From Candidatus Leptofilum proximum (GTDB taxonomy: Bacteria; Chloroflexota; Anaerolineae; Promineifilales; Promineifilaceae): a DNA stretch of 64,000 bases. Positions within the stretch are counted from its first letter, which is position 1, and the number at the start of each line of letters is the position of its first letter. The notes below the pieces were generated by a model. The model was not told where the DNA came from. It ran no database searches and saw nothing but the letters and a program-made list of their open reading frames with translations. The translations under genes were made by a program, and so were the position numbers. The stretch lies in contig JADJXK010000002.1 in NCBI GenBank assembly GCA_016710325.1, positions 1,240,001 to 1,304,000 on the forward strand. Direction: 5' to 3'. Positions 35,142 through 43,144 of the stretch are shown piece after piece.

Positions 35142-37961
35142 TCACCACTCCATCAACTGCCAGATTTCCGCCTGCCAGCTGTCGTGGGCCAGGCCGATGT
35201 CGGCGTAAATGGTGACCGATTGGCGGATTTGGGCTTGAGCGGCCGTTTCGTCCCCGGCCTGGTGGAGCATATCCGCTAGATTGCTGCGTAGGGCGGCTTC
35301 ATAGTGGCGGTCGCCGTACCGCTGGCAGAGCTGGATCGCTTCGTTGAGCGCGTCGATGGCGGCCCCAGTTTGCCCCATTGCCCCCAGCGTAAGGGCCAGA
35401 TTGTTACGGGCGGCAATCTGGATTTCCAGATGCTCCCCGGCGTCGGCCAGTTCGCGGCTTTGTTGATGGTAGGAAACGGCCGTTTCCAACTCTCCCCGGT
35501 TGCGCGCCAAAATCCCTAAAATGTTCTCCGCCAGGGCAAGCATGGCCGTGGTGTCTGCCTGTTGGCCCAATGTATGGGCTTGCTCTGCCAACGCCAGCGC
35601 CGCCTCCGTTTGCTTTTGCCGGTATGCCACCAAACTCTGGTCCAAAATGAGATGGGCTTGTTCGGCGGCGGGCGCGTTTTCGCCCAGGTGGGTGCGGGCC
35701 TGGGCCAGCGTGTGCGCCGCCAGTTCCCATTGGCCCTGCCGCTGGTACACCTGCCCCAGCTGGTGCTCCAGTTGGCCCAGTTCGTTTTGCGGAGCGTGGG
35801 CTGCGGCCGTTTCCAAACTGGTAAGCGCGGCGGGATAGTTGCCCAGCCGCATGTGCAGCGTCCCGCAGGCAGCCTGCCAGCGCCAGGGCTCATCCGCGCC
35901 CAGGGCCAGGGCGGCCTGATAAAAATGCAGGGCATCCTGGTGGGCAAACAGGGCACGCGCCTGGTCGCCGGCCAGGACAAAGTAGGCGGCGGCTTCCTGT
36001 TCCAGCCCGGCGTGCTGGTAATGGGTGGCAATTTGGGCAGAAACGGCCGCACTTGGTGCCCGATCCGCGACCAACGTAGTTGCCAAGCGACGATGCAGCA
36101 GACGTCGCCGTGCCAGGCCCGTCTCTTCGTAGACCAGCACGCGTAGCTTGTCATGGCTGAAGTCGTAAGCGGCACGATCGCGGCTGGTTTGCTCCACCAG
36201 CAGGCCGCGTGCCGTGAGCGTTTCCAGCGCGGTGACGGTTTCCTCATCGCTGCGGCCACTTGCCGCCTGCACCAGCAGCAAATCGAAGCTGTGGCCGATG
36301 GCCGCAGCTGTTTGCAAAATCTGGCGTTCGGTCTCGTTTACTTGAGCCAGCCGCTGGTGCAGCAAATCACGCACGGAAGCAGGCACGGCAAAGCTGGCGG
36401 GCGGGGTCAACGGTTCGTCGCTGGCGATGAGGGCGTCCAGGTAAGCGACCACAAACATCGGCAGCCCTTCGGTTTCGCGGTGCAGCTGTTGCAAGAGGTC
36501 GGGGGTGAAAGGCCTGCCGCTGGCGGTGAGCAGCGCTTCGATCTGTGCCGGAGTGAACCGGTTGGGCCGGACGAACTGGCAGGCGTTCTCGCGGCGCAGC
36601 TTGGCCGCCAGCATGTTGAGCGGGCTGTTGGCTGGTAGATCCTCAGCGCGCCAACAAAATAGGGTAAGCAACGGCCGTTCCCGCCAGCGGTGCAGCAAAT
36701 AGAGCAGCAGTTCCAACGAGGCAGCGTCCAGCCAGTGCACATCGTCCAGCCACAAAATGCCGGGGACGGGGCCAGCCAGCAGGGCGAGCAGCGTCTGGAT
36801 GACGCCTTCATAAAAGCGAACCTGCTCGCCGGGGCCGCTGAGGCTGCTGTGCGGCGGTAGGCTGCGCCCTTCGGCCAGCTGGGGCAGCAGGCGGGCGGCT
36901 TCGGCCAGATGGTGATCAGGCAGCATGTGCAGGTGCTGTACCGCTTCAGGCGTCAATCCTGCCTGGAGTGCCTGGATGAGCGGAGCGTAAGCCAGATTGG
37001 TCTCGCCTTCGTAGCAGCGAGCGGTAAGGGCAGCGGCACCGTTGGCTGCGGCCCAATCGACCAGCGTCTCGGCCAGCCGCGTTTTGCCAATGCCCGGCTC
37101 CCCTTCGATGATGAGCAAACGGCCGTCTGGCCCGACTTGTTGATAGAGCTGCTGCATTTGGTGCAGTTCGGCGTCGCGACCGACGAGGGGAGATGACAAG
37201 GTGACAGAAGTCTCTCCCGTCACCTTGTCACCTTGCCACCTTGTCACCTTGCCGCTTTGAGTCACCCTGTCATTTTGGATGTCGTGGTACAGCTCGGTGG
37301 TTTCGGGAAGTGGGGGCACGCCTAGCTCTTCATCTAAAATGCGCACGCAGTTGCGATATTGCAGCAGGGCATCGGCGGAACGGCCGTTTTCGGCCAACAG
37401 TCGCATCAATGTTCGGTGGGCTTCTTCGCGCAGAGGATCGATCTGGCACCAGCGGCGGGCGTGGGTAACGGCCGTTTGACCCGTTGTGGATTGCGCCAGT
37501 TGCGCCAGCGCCTGGATTAGCTCACGGCGTAAGCTTTCCTGCTGCTGGAGCTGCCAGTCGTCAAAGGGGAGGCTGTCGCGTAGGCTGAAGCCCGCCAGAA
37601 AATCGTCGCGATACAGCTCGACGGCTTCGGCCAAGTTGCCCTGCTGGAGCGCCTGCTGGAACGCCGTAACGTCGCACCAGGCGGCGTCGGTTTCCAGGCC
37701 AATGACCTCCCGGTTGGCAAAGAGCGCTTTTGCGCCCACGGCCGCTTTCAGCGCCGACAGGGTGCGGCGCAGGGCGGCTTTGGCCCGGCGGTCGTCGGTG
37801 TCGGGCCACAAAAAGGCGGCTAGCCAGTCGCGGGACGGCCGTTCGCCAGATAGCGCCAGATACGCCAGCAAGGCAGTGGCTTTGCGGGTGTCCACTTCCA
37901 AAATCTGGTCGTCTCGTTCGATGCGGGGTGGGCCAAGCAGTAGCAGGCGCAGCAATTTCAT
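35142..37961 (-). CDS. SARP-type BTAD / AAA ATPase / TPR transcriptional regulator
   Basis: A 939-residue regulator. Residues 1-90 are an OmpR-like winged helix (KATALLAYLALSGERPSRDW and AKAALRRTLSALK), followed by the bacterial transcriptional activation domain to about 228. P-loop GEPGIGKT is at 287-294 and Walker B GILWLDDVHW near 405-414. From about 640 to the end lie TPR-like repeats. The linker at about residues 229-256 is encoded by a GACAAGGT low-complexity repeat (37193-37275). Members of this class activate transcription after ligand or ATP binding. The gene converges on tRNA-Pro and diverges from the membrane protein gene at 38173. Confidence 0.9.
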   Translation of the reverse strand: MKLLRLLLLGPPRIERDDQILEVDTRKATALLAYLALSGERPSRDWLAAFLWPDTDDRRAKAALRRTLSALKAAVGAKALFANREVIGLETDAAWCDVTAFQQALQQGNLAEAVELYRDDFLAGFSLRDSLPFDDWQLQQQESLRRELIQALAQLAQSTTGQTAVTHARRWCQIDPLREEAHRTLMRLLAENGRSADALLQYRNCVRILDEELGVPPLPETTELYHDIQNDRVTQSGKVTRWQGDKVTGETSVTLSSPLVGRDAELHQMQQLYQQVGPDGRLLIIEGEPGIGKTRLAETLVDWAAANGAAALTARCYEGETNLAYAPLIQALQAGLTPEAVQHLHMLPDHHLAEAARLLPQLAEGRSLPPHSSLSGPGEQVRFYEGVIQTLLALLAGPVPGILWLDDVHWLDAASLELLLYLLHRWRERPLLTLFCWRAEDLPANSPLNMLAAKLRRENACQFVRPNRFTPAQIEALLTASGRPFTPDLLQQLHRETEGLPMFVVAYLDALIASDEPLTPPASFAVPASVRDLLHQRLAQVNETERQILQTAAAIGHSFDLLLVQAASGRSDEETVTALETLTARGLLVEQTSRDRAAYDFSHDKLRVLVYEETGLARRRLLHRRLATTLVADRAPSAAVSAQIATHYQHAGLEQEAAAYFVLAGDQARALFAHQDALHFYQAALALGADEPWRWQAACGTLHMRLGNYPAALTSLETAAAHAPQNELGQLEHQLGQVYQRQGQWELAAHTLAQARTHLGENAPAAEQAHLILDQSLVAYRQKQTEAALALAEQAHTLGQQADTTAMLALAENILGILARNRGELETAVSYHQQSRELADAGEHLEIQIAARNNLALTLGAMGQTGAAIDALNEAIQLCQRYGDRHYEAALRSNLADMLHQAGDETAAQAQIRQSVTIYADIGLAHDSWQAEIWQLMEW
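37193..37275. repeat. GACAAGGTGA-type low-complexity repeat inside a coding linker
   Basis: GATGACAAGGTGACAG is followed by several reverse units GTCACCTTGTCACCTTGCC. It is read in frame in the SARP-type gene as VTQSGKVTRWQGDKVTG. Confidence 0.8.
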
Positions 37962-38007
37962 GGGGCCATTTTAGCCAAAACCGTTCCGAAAGGCGATGAG
38001 TTGGTGG

Positions 38008-38028
38008 TTTCGTAACGTTTGGCAGACG
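38008..38028 (+). promoter_or_regulatory. CGTAACGTTT promoter-like box (copy 1)
   Basis: TTTCGTAACGTTTGGCAGACG matches copies at 39530 and 44548 with two differences at most. A GGGTATTGT sequence follows at the spacing where the other copies have TGnTATnnT. It faces the gene at 38173, with a TAATCGGT repeat in between. Confidence 0.5.
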
Positions 38029-38041
38029 GAGGGTGGGTATT

Positions 38042-38156
38042 GTAATCGGTAAACGGTAATCCGTAAGCGGTAATCGGTAAACGGTGATCCGTAATTGGTG
38101 ATCCGATCAGGGATTACCGAACACCGATTACCGATAACCGAACACCGATTACCGAA
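38042..38156. repeat. TAATCGGT-type inverted repeat (copy 4)
   Basis: The longest copy: about seven forward units with CGGTAAACGGTAATCCG and similar, then about six reverse units such as ACCGATTACCGATAACCG. It fills the gap between a promoter-like box and the start of the gene at 38173. Confidence 0.88.
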
Positions 38157-38172
38157 ACAAGGAGCGTGAGCC

Positions 38173-38613
38173 ATGACAAAAATAAATCTGGTGCGAACAG
38201 AAAAAGCGTGGGGAGATACGGCCGTTGACGGCTTGTTGGCTGGCCTAATGGGCGGGGTGCTGATGACGCTTTTCCTGGCGCTGGTCGGTTGGGCGGGAGG
38301 CGCACCGCCGCAGGCGACCGTGGCACTTTTCGATCCGGCGCAGACCGGCAACTGGCTATCCGGATTGCTGGCTCATCTGGCCGTTTCGGCCATTTACGGA
38401 TTAGTGCTGGCGCTGCTGCTGCGGGGCGTGGGGCGGATACGGCCGTCGCTGGCAAAGGCGACCTGGCTGTGGGGTGCGGGGTACGCGCTGCTGCTGTGGG
38501 GGCTGGCAACGGCCGTGGCCTCACCGCTGGAGCAAATTCCCACCTGGGAATTTGGGTTGGCCCACTTACTTTATGGATTGGCGGCCGGGTACCGGCTGCA
38601 CACAAATGCTTAA
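38173..38613 (+). CDS. Four-helix integral membrane protein, unknown
   Basis: A 146-residue protein with four predicted transmembrane helices (about residues 18-42, 60-85, 95-115 and 122-142), each rich in G, A and L. I know no family match. It ends 13 bases before the diheme cytochrome gene, and AAGGAG for that gene begins at the stop, so the two form an operon. It may be the membrane partner or quinone-side subunit of the cytochrome; this is inferred from position only. Confidence 0.75.
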   Translation: MTKINLVRTEKAWGDTAVDGLLAGLMGGVLMTLFLALVGWAGGAPPQATVALFDPAQTGNWLSGLLAHLAVSAIYGLVLALLLRGVGRIRPSLAKATWLWGAGYALLLWGLATAVASPLEQIPTWEFGLAHLLYGLAAGYRLHTNA

Positions 38614-38626
38614 GGAGAAAATTGTA

Positions 38627-39505
38627 ATGAAACGTGTTTTGAAATGGATTGGTATTGTGGTGGGTGGTTTATTAGGATTGATCATTCTGCTGGGAGCTGG
38701 CGCTTACACCGTCAGCGCCAGCCGATTGAACCGGACGTATGAGGTCACGGCCGATTTCACCCTCAACGTGCCCACCGATCCCGAAAGTATTGCCGCTGGC
38801 GAACATCTGGCTGCGGTTTACTTGTGCAATGATTGTCATGAGGCCAACCTGGCTGGTCACCTCTTTGTTGATGATCCAGTCTTCGGCCAAATCTACAGCG
38901 CCAACTTAACGGCGGGTGAAAATGGAATCGGCCGCAGCTACAGCGATGAAGAGATTGCCCGGGTGATCTGGTACGGCGTGAAGCCAGATGGCTCTCCAAC
39001 GGTGGGCATGCCTTACGAATTTTACCAGGCAATTAGCATCAGCGATATGGAGAATTTGATAGCTTATCTACGCAGTGTGCCGCCTGTCGATACCAACCAT
39101 TCACCCGCCAGCTACGGCCCCATGTTTCGGGTGATGCATGTGGCCAACCAGTTCCCCCTGATTCCGGCCGAACGGGTAGATGCCAGCCAGCCACCGCGTG
39201 ATCCAATATCACCTGAGGATACGCTGGCCTATGGGGAATACGTGGCCACCATGTGCACCCATTGCCATACCGCTACGTTTGCAGGCGATGAATTTTTTGG
39301 CTCACCCAATATCACCCCGGCGGCCATTGGCGGCTGGTCAGAGGCGGAGTTTGTGCGGACGATTACGGAGGGCATGCGGCCAGATGGCACGCAGATTGCC
39401 CCTGAGCTGATGCCCTGGCAATCGATCAGCCAATATTCGGATGAGGAACTGCAGGCGCTGTGGGCTTATCTGCAAACTGTGGAGCCGGTGCCTGTGACGG
39501 AGTAG
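38627..39505 (+). CDS. Membrane-anchored diheme cytochrome c
   Basis: A 292-residue protein. The frame runs upstream inside the previous gene, but ATG 38627 with AAGGAG before it starts the N-terminal signal-anchor (about residues 8-28). Two heme c sites are present: CNDCH at 67-71 and CTHCH at 210-214, with candidate axial methionines in VGMPYEF and EGMRPDG or ELMPWQ. Two similar cytochrome c domains in tandem suggest internal duplication. It would carry electrons on the outer face of the membrane. The acceptor or donor is unknown; the preceding membrane protein is the obvious partner. Confidence 0.88.
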   Translation: MKRVLKWIGIVVGGLLGLIILLGAGAYTVSASRLNRTYEVTADFTLNVPTDPESIAAGEHLAAVYLCNDCHEANLAGHLFVDDPVFGQIYSANLTAGENGIGRSYSDEEIARVIWYGVKPDGSPTVGMPYEFYQAISISDMENLIAYLRSVPPVDTNHSPASYGPMFRVMHVANQFPLIPAERVDASQPPRDPISPEDTLAYGEYVATMCTHCHTATFAGDEFFGSPNITPAAIGGWSEAEFVRTITEGMRPDGTQIAPELMPWQSISQYSDEELQALWAYLQTVEPVPVTE

Positions 39506-39529
39506 GGGTTTTGTGGTGGAAAACGGCCG

Positions 39530-39550
39530 TTTCGTAACGTTTAGTAGACG
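39530..39550 (+). promoter_or_regulatory. CGTAACGTTT promoter-like box (copy 2)
   Basis: TTTCGTAACGTTTAGTAGACG is followed after nine bases by TGTTATCGT, an extended -10-like element. The downstream gene starts at 39597. Confidence 0.55.
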
Positions 39551-39596
39551 GTTGCCTGTTATCGTAAAGATATATTCGTTTGTCGGAGATAATTGA

Positions 39597-41483
39597 ATGG
39601 ACAAGTTTAACGACCTTTCTGTGGCCGAAAAGCGCAGCCTGGTGGATACGGATAGCGCGGTTACCAACCGGTGGCACCGGCTACAGTTTACCCAGGTGCT
39701 GGTCAGTTTGTTTGGCGAAATGGAAATCAACAGGCTTCACCAGCTTCAGGAGCAGTTGGAATGGCACCATCTTTCCAACGGCGATCTGCTTTTCCGTCAG
39801 GATGATCCATCGGACGGGATGTACATTGTGCTCAACGGCCGTTTACGCTACACAGTCGTTAACTACAACGGAGAAACGATGGCTGCCGGGGAAGTTGGCC
39901 CCGGCGAAACCATCGGCGAGTTTGCCCTGATTACCGATGAACGACGCGCGGCAACTGTTTTTGCCGTACGTGAAACCAATCTGGTCAAAATCACCCCCGA
40001 ACGGTTTCAACGTTTTGCGCAGGAATATCCACAAATGATGGGGCAGCTTACCCGCATTATTATCGAGCGGCGGCAGCGAGACCTGAAGCAAACCAAGCCT
40101 TCTGCACCAGAGCGGCTCACCCTAGCTATTGTACCCACTGGTGCCACAGTTGACGCCGCTCGTTTTGCCAGAGAACTGGCGGCGGTCATGGATCCCTTTG
40201 GTGCCGCGCTGGCGCTGGATGCCGCATCGTTTAACGCACGCGCCGGGCATGAAGAGGCTGCCCAAACCGCTCCCGACGCCACCAATAACCCGGTGATCGT
40301 TGCATTACTGGATGAGCTGGAAGCCAACCAAAAATATCTGCTCTACGTCACCGATCCGCACCCGTCCCACTGGACAAACCGCTGTTTGGGGCAGGCTGAT
40401 CGGGTGCTGCTGCTGGCCGACTCCCGCCATGATCCGCAGCCCGGTCCGATCGAGACCCACCTGGCCCAATTTGACGTCCCGCTGCGTACGGAGCTGGTTT
40501 TGTGGCACCCACCCGAAACGGAACGGCCGCAGGGAACGGCCGTTTGGCTGGACCAGCGTCAAATCCACACTCACCACCACGTGCGCCAGGGAGACGCCGA
40601 CCATATGGCCCGCCTGGCGCGACGCCTCACCGGCCACGCCGTCGGTCTGGTGCTCAGCGGCGGGGCAGCGCGTGGCTTTGCCCATCTGGGTGTGCAGCGC
40701 GCCCTTGAAGAGTTAAACATCCCTATTGATTATATTGGCGGTACCAGCATGGGCGCGGTTATTGGGGCCTCCATCATTCTTTACGAAACCAACGCCACAA
40801 TGATGTCTCAGGCGGTAAACATTGCCGATCCCAAGAAATTGTTTGACCATACCTTGCCGCTGACCTCGCTCATGTCCTCCCGCAAAGTAACCCATTTCAC
40901 CAAACGGCATTTCGGTGATCATCACATCGAGGACCAGTGGATCCCCTTCTATTGCATAGCCAGCAACCTGACAACGGCCGAACCGGTTATTTACCAGCGC
41001 GGCCCCATCTGGCACGCCGTGCGCGCCTCACTGGCCATCCCTGGTGTCTTTACTCCGGTGATTGCAGACGGCGATGTGATTGTAGATGGCGCCGTGATGG
41101 ACAACTTTCCCGTGTCCACCATGGCCGACCTGTGCGAAAGTGACCGCATTATTGGCGTCAACGTCAGCCCCTATCAAGAAAAGAAGCGTGATTATGACTT
41201 CGAAACCAATATTTCCGGTTGGCGCGTCTTCTTCAGCCGCTTGAACCCTTTTACCAAATCGCTGCGTTCTCCTTCGCTGCTAGGCACCATCATGCGATCC
41301 GTGGAAATCAACAGCGTGCGCCGCACTAAAGATGAAGAGAGGCTGGTGGATGTGATGATCTGCCCCGACGTAAAGCTGTTCAAATCAACCGCATACGATC
41401 AATACGAAGCGATCGCTCAGGTTGGCTACGAAGCTGCCTTGACGCCGCTTACCGCGTGGAAGGCGCAGCGGCTCTGTGAATAA
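39597..41483 (+). CDS. Patatin-like phospholipase with N-terminal cyclic-nucleotide-binding domain
   Basis: A 628-residue protein with the layout of neuropathy-target-esterase-like proteins. A cNMP-binding domain covers about residues 40-160 (DDPSDGMYIVLNGRLRY, then GETIGEFALITDERRAATV, the phosphate cassette). A middle Rossmann-like region follows. The patatin domain starts with SGGAARGFAHLGV near 351, has the nucleophile in GGTSMG (about S384) and the catalytic Asp in DGAVMDNFP (about D497). It hydrolyses lysophospholipids, probably switched by a cyclic nucleotide; a cyclase-domain protein is encoded at the left edge of the window. There is no signal peptide. Confidence 0.92.
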   Translation: MDKFNDLSVAEKRSLVDTDSAVTNRWHRLQFTQVLVSLFGEMEINRLHQLQEQLEWHHLSNGDLLFRQDDPSDGMYIVLNGRLRYTVVNYNGETMAAGEVGPGETIGEFALITDERRAATVFAVRETNLVKITPERFQRFAQEYPQMMGQLTRIIIERRQRDLKQTKPSAPERLTLAIVPTGATVDAARFARELAAVMDPFGAALALDAASFNARAGHEEAAQTAPDATNNPVIVALLDELEANQKYLLYVTDPHPSHWTNRCLGQADRVLLLADSRHDPQPGPIETHLAQFDVPLRTELVLWHPPETERPQGTAVWLDQRQIHTHHHVRQGDADHMARLARRLTGHAVGLVLSGGAARGFAHLGVQRALEELNIPIDYIGGTSMGAVIGASIILYETNATMMSQAVNIADPKKLFDHTLPLTSLMSSRKVTHFTKRHFGDHHIEDQWIPFYCIASNLTTAEPVIYQRGPIWHAVRASLAIPGVFTPVIADGDVIVDGAVMDNFPVSTMADLCESDRIIGVNVSPYQEKKRDYDFETNISGWRVFFSRLNPFTKSLRSPSLLGTIMRSVEINSVRRTKDEERLVDVMICPDVKLFKSTAYDQYEAIAQVGYEAALTPLTAWKAQRLCE

Positions 41484-41664
41484 CAACCTGTTTTTGGCGG
41501 AACGGGTCACTTCGTGGAACTGATGTTATGATCAACGCTGTGTCCTCATTGTGGGCCGGCAGAGGTGACGCTGCTCTGCCGCTCATCACCACTTCTTTTG
41601 CAGGGAAAACGTATGAATGATGCCGCAACTGCTCCCAATTTGCCCCAGCGTTAATGGAAAAAAG

Positions 41665-41772
41665 ATCTCTCGCTCCGGCCGCATCTCAGTCCCGAAGGGC
41701 TGCTCTCCTGACCGAGCCGGCTAGGTGGCACGGCGAGACACCGGCCACAGCTAGAAAATTGTGCTAGCTAAA
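41665..41772 (+). ncRNA. Candidate structured leader or riboswitch-like RNA
   Basis: The 293-base gap before the 41777 gene holds a G+C-rich fold. Outer stem TCTCGC pairs with GCGAGA, inner CCGGC with GCCGG, and apical CAGTCCC with GGGCTG. An exclusive alternative pairs CTAGGTGGC with GCCACAGCTAG, and GCTAG then pairs with CTAGC just before the start codon. Two mutually exclusive folds next to a start are typical of a switch. AGGTGGCACGGCG resembles the T-box consensus weakly, but the gene is not an amino-acid gene. No known class fits. Confidence 0.4.
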
Positions 41773-41776
41773 GCTT

Positions 41777-43075
41777 ATGGAAAAACAAACCACTCATCCA
41801 AATTTGTCCGCTCATAACGCCCCACCGACTTTAGAGGGTCACTGGTTGACTCTGGCTCGCGCCGCCTGGTTGCTGATCACAGGCGTTGGCGTGGTGATGT
41901 ATGCCATTGGTGTGCAGCTTTTTTTTCAACAGATGGCCACAACTTGCACCGGCTCCGATTGCCTGCGGAACCAACTTACTCCAGAGGCGCTGCGCCCCAT
42001 GGCAGACATAGGGCTGACGCTGACCGAGTACGCCGTTCTTCAAATCATGCCAACAGTCATTTTTGCTGTTGTTAGTGTGGCCGTGGGCACACTCATTTTT
42101 TGGCAGCGCTCACATGAGTTGATGGCGTTTTCCAGCTCGCTCTGGCTGGTCACCTTTGGCCTTACCCTGTTTGAAGAGGAAGTACGCGCGACGGGTGCGG
42201 CTTATCCGTGGCTGCAACCAGCCGCTCTCGGACTGACTTGGCTGGGTGGGGTCATTCTGCTGCCGCTCTTCTTTTTTATCTTTCCCAACGGCCGTTTTGC
42301 CCCGCGTTGGACAAAATGGGCCTGGTTGATCATGAGTACCATCTTTGTGAGCTTTGGCACGGCGGCCGAGTTGTTTCCAGCTTTTATGCCAACCTATTTT
42401 GGGTTTGCTGGTTATCTGTGGTTTACCATGGTGCTGGTCTGTATCGCCGTTCAATTTTATCGGTATCGCTATCTTTCAACAGCCACCGAGCGCCAACAAA
42501 CGAAATGGGTTGTTTATGCCTTTCTGGTAATCATCGCGGTGAATGTTGCTTTTTTGTTGGCTGACCCACTTTTTCTTGATTTTACGGTGCAGCAAACTGA
42601 AAATGCCGTCCGCAATATCTTTGGTAACGCTGTTTCCACCTTTGCTTTTTTGATGATCCCCCTTGGCATTGGCATCTCCATTCTCCGCCATCGTCTTTTT
42701 GACATTGACCTGATCATTCGCAGGACGGTGCAATACTCGATTGTGTCGGCGGTGCTGGCGGCCGTTTATTTTGGCACCATTACGCTCATACAGGGGAGCG
42801 TAACGGCCGTTACTGGCACCCAATCCCCTTTGGCCATCGTCCTCTCTACCTTGCTGATTGCTGCCCTCTTCAACCCGGTTCGCCAACGGGTGCAGGCATT
42901 CATCGACCGCCGCTTCTACCGCCAAAAGTATGATGCCCAGCAAGTGCTGGCCCAATTTGCCCAAACCGTCCGCGACGAGGTGGAGCTGGAAACCCTGCGC
43001 ACCGAACTGGTCAACGTTGTGCAGCAAACGATGCAGTCGGAACATGCCAGCGTTTGGCTGCGACGCAATAAATGA
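41777..43075 (+). CDS. Polytopic membrane protein resembling a sensor N-terminus
   Basis: A 432-residue protein with about nine transmembrane helices (first near residues 30-50, last near 345-365). It is followed by a cytoplasmic helix with RVQAFIDRRFYRQKYDAQQVL, a segment I have seen preceding GAF or kinase domains in Chloroflexota sensors. Here it stops about 40 residues later, so the output domain is absent. It may pair with the globin-Rieske protein starting 69 bases downstream. Start at ATG 41777 has no clear Shine-Dalgarno sequence and lies in a hairpin. Confidence 0.75.
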   Translation: MEKQTTHPNLSAHNAPPTLEGHWLTLARAAWLLITGVGVVMYAIGVQLFFQQMATTCTGSDCLRNQLTPEALRPMADIGLTLTEYAVLQIMPTVIFAVVSVAVGTLIFWQRSHELMAFSSSLWLVTFGLTLFEEEVRATGAAYPWLQPAALGLTWLGGVILLPLFFFIFPNGRFAPRWTKWAWLIMSTIFVSFGTAAELFPAFMPTYFGFAGYLWFTMVLVCIAVQFYRYRYLSTATERQQTKWVVYAFLVIIAVNVAFLLADPLFLDFTVQQTENAVRNIFGNAVSTFAFLMIPLGIGISILRHRLFDIDLIIRRTVQYSIVSAVLAAVYFGTITLIQGSVTAVTGTQSPLAIVLSTLLIAALFNPVRQRVQAFIDRRFYRQKYDAQQVLAQFAQTVRDEVELETLRTELVNVVQQTMQSEHASVWLRRNK

Positions 43076-43144
43076 CAGCCGGGCGGAGATTTTTCGTTTT
43101 ATCGATTTTAATCTGTGTCCCCTATCCACAATGAGAGGAACAAA

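Noticed and set aside
38042..38156. Direct repeats with short variable spacing that resemble a CRISPR array
   Set aside because: Units are only 7-14 bases, spacers are not unique, the second half is the reverse complement of the first, and no cas gene is present.
41665..41772. T-box riboswitch, from AGGTGGCACGGCG
   Set aside because: The T-box bulge is not exact, no specifier loop or terminator is visible, and the gene is not an aminoacyl-tRNA synthetase or amino-acid gene.
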